From: an uncultured Oscillospiraceae bacterium
GTDB taxonomy: Bacteria; Bacillota; Clostridia; Oscillospirales; Acutalibacteraceae
Assembly (NCBI GenBank): GCA_900555705.1
Contig: USLV01000055.1
Span: forward strand, 1-7,427
DNA: 7,427 nt
Direction: 5' to 3'
The notes beneath the pieces were generated by a model. That model worked only from the letters and a program-made list of their open reading frames with translations, was not told the origin of the DNA and did not search any database. The position numbers and the translations under genes are program-made. This document shows, piece after piece, positions 1 to 7,427 of this stretch. Each line of letters opens with the position of its first letter. Positions within the stretch are counted from its first letter, which is position 1.

Positions 1-1
1 T

Positions 2-34
2 TCGTCGGCAGCGTCAGATGTGTATAAGAGACAG
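2..34 (+). other. Nextera (Tn5) tagmentation read-1 adapter, not genomic
   Basis: These 33 bases match the Illumina Nextera read-1 transposase adapter from end to end. They consist of a 14-base primer part (2-15, beginning TCGTCGGCAGCGTC) followed by the 19-base Tn5 mosaic end AGATGTGTATAAGAGACAG at 16-34. Genomic sequence resumes at 35 inside fusA, and the EF-G reading frame loses all similarity exactly at this boundary. Base 1 is probably a leftover adapter or index base. This is an untrimmed library artefact at a contig end. It is not a transposon of the organism. Confidence 0.97.
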
Positions 35-210
35 CTCTCCTGCTCCTGCTCCATCCAGTCCATGGTGGCACTGCCGTCATGGGTTTCACCGATCTTGTAG
101 TTGATGCCGGTGTAGAACAGGATGCGCTCGGTGGTGGTAGTTTTACCCGCATCGATATGCGCCATGATACCGATATTTCTGGTAAGCGCCAAAGGTGTCT
201 GTCTCGCCAT
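35..210 (-). CDS. fusA: Elongation factor G, N-terminal 58 codons only (partial)
   Basis: EF-G is the cytoplasmic GTPase that drives ribosome translocation and, with RRF, ribosome recycling. The ATG at 208-210 opens a frame starting MARQTPLALTRNIGIMAHID. It continues with the G1/P-loop AHIDAGKTT (about residues 16-24), then ERILFYTG, and breaks off in MDWMEQEQE just before switch I. This matches the canonical EF-G start closely; a full protein is about 690-700 residues, so over 90% is missing. The loss is artificial, because the Nextera adapter begins at codon 59. Only two bases of that codon (AG on the coding strand) are genomic, which would suit the usual Arg. An AGGAGG at 217-222 lies 6 bases before the ATG. 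The gene starts 20 bases after the rpsG stop, the usual rpsL-rpsG-fusA order, so it is probably cotranscribed with rpsG. Confidence 0.96.
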
Positions 211-216
211 ACATAT

Positions 217-222
217 CCTCCT
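217..222 (-). promoter_or_regulatory. Ribosome binding site of fusA
   Basis: A perfect AGGAGG on the minus strand ends 6 bases before the fusA ATG (208-210). It sits inside the 20-base gap after the rpsG stop. A second ATG at 213-215 is out of frame and too close to the site, so 208-210 is the start. Confidence 0.9.
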
Positions 223-230
223 CTACGGGC

Positions 231-701
231 TTACCATCTGTAGTGGGCAAAGGCACGGTTGGCCTCGGCCATCTTGTGTGTGTCGTCGCGCTTCTTCGCC
301 GCGCCGCCGTTTCCGTTGAGCGCGTCGAGGATTTCCGCCGCGAGGCGCTCTTTCATCGTGCGCTCGGAACGGGCACGGGAATAGCTGGTCAGCCAGCGGA
401 GCCCCAGCGTCTGGCGACGCTCCGGACGAACCTCGATCGGCACCTGATAGGTAGCACCGCCAACACGGCGGGCCTTGACCTCCAGCAGAGGCATGATGTT
501 CTCGAGCGCCTGCTCAAAAACCTCCAGCGGCTCCTTGCCGGTCTTTTCCTGAATAATGTCGAAGGCACCATAGACGATCTTCTGAGAGACGCCGCGCTTG
601 CCGTCGATCATGATGTTGTTGATGAGTCTGGTCACCAATTTGGAATTGTAAAGCGGGTCGGGCAAAACATCACGTTTTGCGATAGAACCTCTTCTCGGCA
701 C
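231..701 (-). CDS. rpsG: 30S ribosomal protein S7
   Basis: S7 is a primary binder of the 3' major domain of 16S rRNA. It nucleates the 30S head and lines the E site. The 156-residue protein begins PRRGSIAKRDVLPDPLYNSK after the initiator and ends HKMAEANRAFAHYRW, both hallmarks of S7. The central ARRVGGATYQVPIEVRPERR, the beta-hairpin region, is also intact, and the length equals that of E. coli and B. subtilis S7. The frame stays open upstream to 767. The GTG at 699-701 is chosen because it gives the canonical N-terminus and has AAGGAGG (710-716) 8 bases upstream. The upstream ATG at 717-719 directly abuts this Shine-Dalgarno and has none of its own. The gene lies 178 bases after rpsL and 20 bases before fusA, in a str operon. 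Confidence 0.98.
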   Translation of the reverse strand: MPRRGSIAKRDVLPDPLYNSKLVTRLINNIMIDGKRGVSQKIVYGAFDIIQEKTGKEPLEVFEQALENIMPLLEVKARRVGGATYQVPIEVRPERRQTLGLRWLTSYSRARSERTMKERLAAEILDALNGNGGAAKKRDDTHKMAEANRAFAHYRW

Positions 702-709
702 TTTACTTC

Positions 710-716
710 CCTCCTT
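710..716 (-). promoter_or_regulatory. Ribosome binding site deciding the rpsG GTG start
   Basis: AAGGAGG on the minus strand lies 8 bases before the GTG at 699-701. It supports the 156-residue form of S7 over the longer open frame that extends to 767. An in-frame ATG at 717-719 immediately precedes this motif and so cannot use it. Confidence 0.9.
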
Positions 717-783
717 CATAAGAATGATATCACAGGTACTCGAAAGTGACATACTCCCGTTGGCCAATATAGGGGCTACTATC

Positions 784-834
784 CGGCCCGCCGAAAAGGC
801 GGCACCGTCCCGGGAACACCGGGGCGGCAGGCCG
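784..834 (-). promoter_or_regulatory. Structured rpsL-rpsG intercistronic region with alternative stems
   Basis: The 178-base gap between rpsL and rpsG holds no gene but contains GC-rich inverted repeats. CCGCC at 788-792 can pair with GGCGG at 798-802 (5-base loop), or with a second GGCGG at 823-827. The second option sits within a longer stem, 784-792 with 823-834, interrupted by three unpaired bases. The two folds exclude each other. There is no T-run after either stem in the direction of transcription, so it does not look like an intrinsic terminator. In E. coli, S7 represses its operon by binding the rpsL-rpsG intercistronic RNA. A similar role here is only inference from position and structure. 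Confidence 0.4.
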
Positions 835-879
835 TATTTATAGTATCACCGCTACATTGTAGCCGCTGATGAATTTGTC

Positions 880-1308
880 TTACTTTTTGGCGGCTCCCGC
901 CTTCGGACGCTTCGCGCCGTACTTGGAACGGGCCTGCATTCTCTTGGCAACGCCCTGCGCGTCAAGAGTGCCGCGGATGATGTGGTAACGGACACCAGGC
1001 AGATCCTTGACACGACCGCCGCGGATCAGCACCACGCTGTGCTCCTGCAGGTTGTGGCCTTCGCCGGGGATATAGGACGTGACCTCGATCCCGTTGGACA
1101 GGCGCACACGAGCGATTTTACGAAGCGCAGAGTTCGGCTTCTTCGGGGTCGTCGTCTTGACCGCGGTGCAGACACCACGCTTCTGGGGAGAGTTCTGGTC
1201 GGTGGGAACACGCTTCTTGGAGTTCCAGCCTTTCAGAAGGGCAGGGGCTTTCGCCTTCTTCCCGATCTCCTCGCGGCCTTTGTGCACTAACTGATTAAAG
1301 GTTGGCAA
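880..1308 (-). CDS. rpsL: 30S ribosomal protein S12
   Basis: S12 sits at the 30S decoding centre and controls tRNA selection accuracy; it is the classic streptomycin-resistance locus. The 142-residue protein starts PTFNQLVHKGRE and contains TPKKPNSALRK (54-64) and GEGHNLQEHSVVLIRGGRVK (82-101). It ends RSKYGAKRPKAGAAKK. The lysines corresponding to the resistance sites near E. coli 42 and 87 are both wild type (K56, K101), so the sequence gives no sign of streptomycin resistance. An insertion around LLKGWNSKKRVPTDQNS is absent from E. coli S12 but typical of Firmicutes, and it explains the length over 124. The start is TTG (1306-1308): an in-frame TAA at 1312-1314 blocks anything further upstream, and AGGAGG at 1318-1323 is 9 bases away. 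It is the first gene of the str operon. Confidence 0.98.
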   Translation of the reverse strand: MPTFNQLVHKGREEIGKKAKAPALLKGWNSKKRVPTDQNSPQKRGVCTAVKTTTPKKPNSALRKIARVRLSNGIEVTSYIPGEGHNLQEHSVVLIRGGRVKDLPGVRYHIIRGTLDAQGVAKRMQARSKYGAKRPKAGAAKK

Positions 1309-1317
1309 TGCTTAACA

Positions 1318-1323
1318 CCTCCT
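1318..1323 (-). promoter_or_regulatory. Ribosome binding site deciding the rpsL TTG start
   Basis: A perfect AGGAGG on the minus strand lies 9 bases before the TTG at 1306-1308. An in-frame TAA at 1312-1314 lies between them, so no longer S12 is possible. TTG is the only start giving the conserved PTFNQL N-terminus. Confidence 0.9.
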
Positions 1324-1329
1324 GTAAAA

Positions 1330-1335
1330 ATTATA
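1330..1335 (-). promoter_or_regulatory. Candidate -10 box (TATAAT) for the str operon
   Basis: A consensus TATAAT on the minus strand lies in the AT-rich stretch between the rpoC terminator and the rpsL ribosome binding site. A promoter is expected here if the terminator is effective. Weak points: no recognisable -35 box lies 16-18 bases upstream, where the terminator arm is (CTCTCC at 1353-1358). Transcription would start about where AGGAGG begins, leaving a leader of only about 15 bases. The AT-rich stretch could instead simply keep the start site unstructured. Confidence 0.25.
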
Positions 1336-1346
1336 TATCCTTGAAG

Positions 1347-1393
1347 AAAACCGGAGAGCGCCGGGCGGCGGACCGCCCGGCGAATTCGGTTTT
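1347..1393 (-). terminator. Intrinsic terminator after rpoC
   Basis: A perfect 10-bp stem joins 1359-1368 to 1373-1382 around a four-base loop and is almost all G and C. It is extended by outer arms 1347-1353 and 1387-1393 (AAAACCG with CGGTTTT) across a small internal loop. Read on the minus strand, the hairpin ends in TTTTCTTC, as expected for a rho-independent terminator. It lies 34 bases beyond the rpoC stop and before rpsL, so it likely separates the rpoBC and str transcription units, perhaps with read-through. The outer arms are symmetrical, so it could also terminate in the opposite direction. Confidence 0.8.
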
Positions 1394-1426
1394 ACCAAAG
1401 ACCAAATACCACAATTTCATATTTTA

Positions 1427-5173
<3,747 letters not shown>

Positions 5174-5184
5174 AAGGGTTCACA

Positions 5185-5190
5185 CTCCCT
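5185..5190 (-). promoter_or_regulatory. Ribosome binding site deciding the rpoC TTG start
   Basis: AGGGAG on the minus strand lies 11 bases before the TTG at 5171-5173. The spacing is slightly long. The TGA at 5180-5182, two codons upstream in the same frame, means no longer protein is possible. The resulting N-terminus matches the RpoC family. Confidence 0.75.
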
Positions 5191-5224
5191 TCATTGTAAC
5201 ACCGGTGTATGTCCTGTACGGGAA

Positions 5225-5265
5225 AGCCATCAGCCGGAAGGGGATTCCTGTCCGGCTGATAGGCT
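5225..5265 (-). promoter_or_regulatory. Long hairpin between rpoB and rpoC
   Basis: A perfect 10-bp inverted repeat joins 5229-5238 to 5251-5260 with a 12-base loop. It is extended by four more pairs, 5225-5228 with 5262-5265, past one bulged A at 5261. It fills much of the 102-base gap between the rpoB stop and rpoC. No T-run follows on the minus strand (TTCCCGTACAGG comes next), so a full intrinsic terminator is unlikely. An RNA processing site, an mRNA stabiliser or a weak attenuator that sets rpoC relative to rpoB would all fit; the sequence does not choose between them. Confidence 0.55.
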
Positions 5266-5275
5266 CATGTGTCAA

Positions 5276-6652
5276 TTACTGATCGTCGTCATCCAGATTC
5301 ATGTCGTCAAAGCCCAAATCGTCCAGACGCATGGTGTCCAGATCGTCGTTTTCCTCGTCGTCATCGAAGGAGAGCGGAATCGACAAATCGTCGTCCTCGC
5401 TGTCGGAATCCAAATCGTTCAGCGGGAAGTCGTTGTCCGGGAAGTCGTTGCTGATGGCATCGGCGTCCTCGTCCTCCGGCAGCAGCGTCGCGAGCGATTC
5501 CTGTTTGTCCTGTTCGGGCGCATTGTTCTTGCTCGGCGGCGCCATGTCCTCCGGGTCAAGTTCGGGAATCTCAATCACGTTGCGGTCGCGGTCAAGCACC
5601 TTGATATCCAGGCACAGCGCCTGCAGTTCCTTAATCAGCACCTTGAAGGATTCCGGCACGCCCGGGGCGGGGATGTTCTCGCCCTTGATGATGGCTTCAT
5701 AGGTCTTGACGCGGCCCACGGTATCGTCGGACTTCACGGTCAGGATTTCCTGCAGGGTGTTCGCCGCGCCGTAGGCTTCCAGCGCCCAGACTTCCATCTC
5801 GCCGAAGCGCTGACCGCCGAACTGCGCCTTGCCGCCCAGAGGCTGCTGGGTGACCATGGAGTAGGGGCCGGTGGAACGGGCATGGATCTTATCGTCGACC
5901 AGGTGATGCAGCTTCAGGTAGTACATATAGCCTACCGTGACCTTGCTGGGGAACTGTTCACCGGTACGGCCATCATACAGGGTGGTCTTGCCGTCGTCGG
6001 TCAGATCGATCTTGGAGAAGTCGATGACATGGCCTTTCTCGCCCATCAGGCGGTCCAGGTGGGTCGGGTACTCGGGCGCGTTTTCGCCGTGCCACTTCTC
6101 GCGGGCCTCGGCGAAGCAATCGCGCAGGTCGGACTCGTGCGCACCGTCAAAGACGGGGGTCTGGACCTTCCAGCCCAGTGCCTTGGCAACGTAGCCCAGG
6201 TTGACCTCCAGGACCTGACCGATGTTCATACGGGAAGGAACGCCCAGGGGGTTCAGCACGATGTCCAGCGGGGTGCCGTCGGGCAGGTAGGGCATATCCT
6301 CCTGCGGCAGGATGCGGGAAACGACACCCTTGTTGCCGTGACGGCCTGCCATCTTATCGCCGACGCTGATCTTACGCTTCTGGGCGATGTAGCAGCGCAC
6401 GCACATACGCACGCCGGGCTGCAGCTCGTCGCTGTTCTCGGGGGTAAAGACCTTGACGTCGACAACGATGCCGTAGGCGCCGTGGGGCACACGCAGGGAG
6501 GTGTCGCGGACCTCGCGGGCCTTCTCGCCGAAGATGGCGCGCAGCAGGCGCTCCTCGGCGGTCAGATCGGTCTCGCCCTTCGGCGTGACCTTGCCGACCA
6601 GAATATCACCGCTGCGCACCTCTGCGCCGACGCAGATGATGCCGCGCTCGTC
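5276..6652 (-). CDS. rpoB: RNA polymerase subunit beta, C-terminal ~450 residues, joined in frame to a ProRS fragment
   Basis: Beta forms the pincer opposite beta' and part of the active centre. Numbering codons from the GTG at 7417, RpoB similarity begins at about codon 256-263 with VGAEVRSGDILVGKVTPKGE. It runs through GEKAREVRDTSLRVPHG, then KISVGDKMAGRHGNKG (349-364), where K355 and K363 correspond to E. coli K1065 and K1073. MPYLPDGTPLDIVLNPLGVP (375-394) and the C-terminal clamp segment QQPLGGKAQFGGQRFGEMEV (524-543) follow. A segment at about 430-475 is longer than in B. subtilis. The last 67 residues hold 31 acidic and one basic residue. The N-terminal part, about 700-750 residues including the rifampicin region, is missing; it is replaced by ProRS. 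This is a partial gene behind a chimeric junction. A real polymerase subunit cut here could not work. The stop at 5276-5278 is 102 bases before rpoC, normal rpoBC order. Confidence 0.95.
   Translation of the reverse strand, partial: DERGIICVGAEVRSGDILVGKVTPKGETDLTAEERLLRAIFGEKAREVRDTSLRVPHGAYGIVVDVKVFTPENSDELQPGVRMCVRCYIAQKRKISVGDKMAGRHGNKGVVSRILPQEDMPYLPDGTPLDIVLNPLGVPSRMNIGQVLEVNLGYVAKALGWKVQTPVFDGAHESDLRDCFAEAREKWHGENAPEYPTHLDRLMGEKGHVIDFSKIDLTDDGKTTLYDGRTGEQFPSKVTVGYMYYLKLHHLVDDKIHARSTGPYSMVTQQPLGGKAQFGGQRFGEMEVWALEAYGAANTLQEILTVKSDDTVGRVKTYEAIIKGENIPAPGVPESFKVLIKELQALCLDIKVLDRDRNVIEIPELDPEDMAPPSKNNAPEQDKQESLATLLPEDEDADAISNDFPDNDFPLNDLDSDSEDDDLSIPLSFDDDEENDDLDTMRLDDLGFDDMNLDDDDQ
6635..6652 (-). 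other. Chimeric junction between proS and rpoB
   Basis: These 18 bases encode DERGII, the point where the reading frame changes from ProRS to RpoB. Family knowledge places a near-identical peptide at this spot in both proteins: ProRS reads EQ-x-HDE[KR]GI[IV]WP after motif 3, and Firmicutes RpoB reads LD[DE]RGIIRIGAEV. The crossover therefore lies in a short shared stretch that keeps the frame. This is typical of assembly through a shared k-mer or of template switching during amplification. The exact breakpoint cannot be placed more finely without the parent sequences. Confidence 0.85.
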
Positions 6653-7427
6653 GTGACTCTGCTCGATGGCAGCGCCGGCGAGACGGGTCACGCCGATGCC
6701 GTAGCAGCCCATCTCGAGAACCTTCGGCTGGCCGTTTTCATCGAGATAGGTGGCGTTGAGGGCTTCGGAGTACTTCGTGCCAAGGTAGAAGACGTGACCG
6801 ACTTCAATGCCGCGCTGCAGGCGGAGCATGCCCTTGCCGTCGGGAGAGGCGTCGCCCTCGACGACGTTGCGCAGGTCGGCAACCTTGGGTTCGGGCAGGT
6901 CGCGGCCGAAGTTCACGCCGGTGTAGTGATAGCCCTCTTCATTGGCGCCGCAGCAGAAGTCGGACATGTTGGCGACGGTCAGGTCTGCATAGACGGCAAC
7001 GTCTTCCTTGATGCCGACAGGGCCGAGATAGCCGGGCTTGGAACCGAAGTTCTCGAGGATCTCGGCGTCGGTCGCAAAGCGGAAGCCGTCCTTGAGCTCA
7101 GGCAGATGACCGGCCTTGACTTCGTTGAGGTCGTGGTCGGCACGGAGCAGGATGAGGACGATCTTGGCGGGAAGCGGATTGCCCTTTTCGTCAGTGCGGT
7201 CGGCGGCAAGCACGACGCTCTTGACGGACTTTTCAAAGGGAATGCCTAGGAATTCAGCCACGTCGTGGCACTTTTCCTTACCCGGGGTCGGACGCTTCAC
7301 CATCTCTTCAGCAGCGGCGGCGCGAACGTCAATGAGCGAACGGGCCTCGGCCAGCTCGATGTTGGCGTCCTCGCAGCCGGAGTCCTCCAGGATATTTTTC
7401 TTGTAGCTCCACTCCACGGTAATGCCC
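6635..7427 (-). CDS. proS: Prolyl-tRNA synthetase fragment (editing domain to motif 3), open at the window end
   Basis: ProRS charges tRNA-Pro in the cytoplasm; the bacterial form carries an inserted YbaK-like domain that clears Ala-tRNA-Pro. Numbered from the GTG at 7417, residues 19-25 (NIELAEA) enter the family. Residues about 45-190 are the insertion domain (HDLNEVKAGHLPEL, PGYLGPVGIK, NMSDFCCGANEEGYHYTGVN, DLRNVVEGDASPDGKG). The catalytic core resumes with RGIEVGHVFYLGTKYSEAL (202-220) and MGCYGIGVTR (236-245), motif 3 with Arg245. The rest of the core and the anticodon-binding domain are absent because RpoB takes over at about 256-262. The codons run to the window end, so the GTG is not a real start. 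Wording of the insertion domain is closest in memory to Burkholderiales (for example Sutterella-like) ProRS, unlike the Firmicutes genes downstream. Residues 1-17 fit ProRS poorly. Confidence 0.9.

Noticed and set aside
16..34. Tn5 mosaic end taken as evidence for a natural Tn5-family element.
   Set aside because: The engineered 19-base end is preceded by the complete Nextera primer part and sits at the very end of the window with no transposase. It is library adapter.
195..749. Plus-strand open frame of 184 codons, and a smaller one at 982-1290, opposite rpsG and rpsL.
   Set aside because: Both are antisense to certain ribosomal protein genes and show no family resemblance or ribosome binding site.
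724..752. Possible rpsG promoter on the minus strand: ATGTCA (747-752), 17-base spacer, TG-extended TATCAT (724-729).
   Set aside because: The -35 match is only 4 of 6, the leader would be about 15 bases, and rpsG is expected to be cotranscribed with rpsL. Too weak to list.
837..842. TATAAA on the minus strand just after rpsL as a -10 box.
   Set aside because: The region 17 bases upstream reads CGGCTA, with no -35 resemblance, and it lies within a short AT-rich spot of the gap.
5276..7427. A genuine new ProRS-RNA polymerase fusion protein linking translation and transcription.
   Set aside because: Essential parts of both enzymes are missing, the join falls on a peptide common to both families, the halves look taxonomically different, and the same contig carries untrimmed adapter. 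A chimera explains all four points.

Overview
The window is a GC-rich bacterial segment in which every gene lies on the minus strand. In transcription order (high to low coordinates) it carries a prolyl-tRNA synthetase (proS) fragment fused in frame to the C-terminal part of rpoB, then complete rpoC, rpsL and rpsG, and the first 58 codons of fusA. Apart from the proS piece this is the conserved transcription/translation core block: RNA polymerase beta and beta', ribosomal proteins S12 and S7, and elongation factor G.

The host looks like a member of the Clostridia (Firmicutes), possibly a GC-rich gut Oscillospirales type. S12 has the roughly 13-residue insertion typical of Gram-positive Firmicutes, S7 and EF-G read as Firmicutes-like, and strong AGGAGG-type ribosome binding sites precede unusual TTG and GTG starts. 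The genus cannot be read from the sequence alone.

Layout: 1-34 is not genomic. Bases 2-34 are the Nextera/Tn5 tagmentation read-1 adapter, so the real sequence starts at 35, inside fusA. fusA (35-210), rpsG (231-701) and rpsL (880-1308) form the start of a str operon, with a structured 178-base gap between rpsL and rpsG. A strong hairpin terminator (1347-1393) separates rpsL from rpoC (1427-5173). rpoC follows the rpoB end (stop at 5276-5278) after a 102-base gap that contains another long hairpin.

The main anomaly is at 6635-6652. One open frame runs from 7427 to 5276, but its first ~260 codons are ProRS (editing domain through class II motif 3) and its last ~450 are RpoB. The switch falls exactly on a short peptide, DERGII, found in both families. 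The ProRS part resembles Burkholderiales-type ProRS while everything downstream is Firmicutes-like. With untrimmed adapter at the other end, the simplest reading is a chimeric contig from a mixed or amplified sample, not a real fusion gene. I see no new biological system here. The remaining points of interest are non-ATG starts on three consecutive core genes, acidic tails on both RpoB and RpoC, a bridge-helix substitution in RpoC, the absence of the L7Ae-like gene between rpoC and rpsL, and alternative RNA pairings upstream of rpsG.
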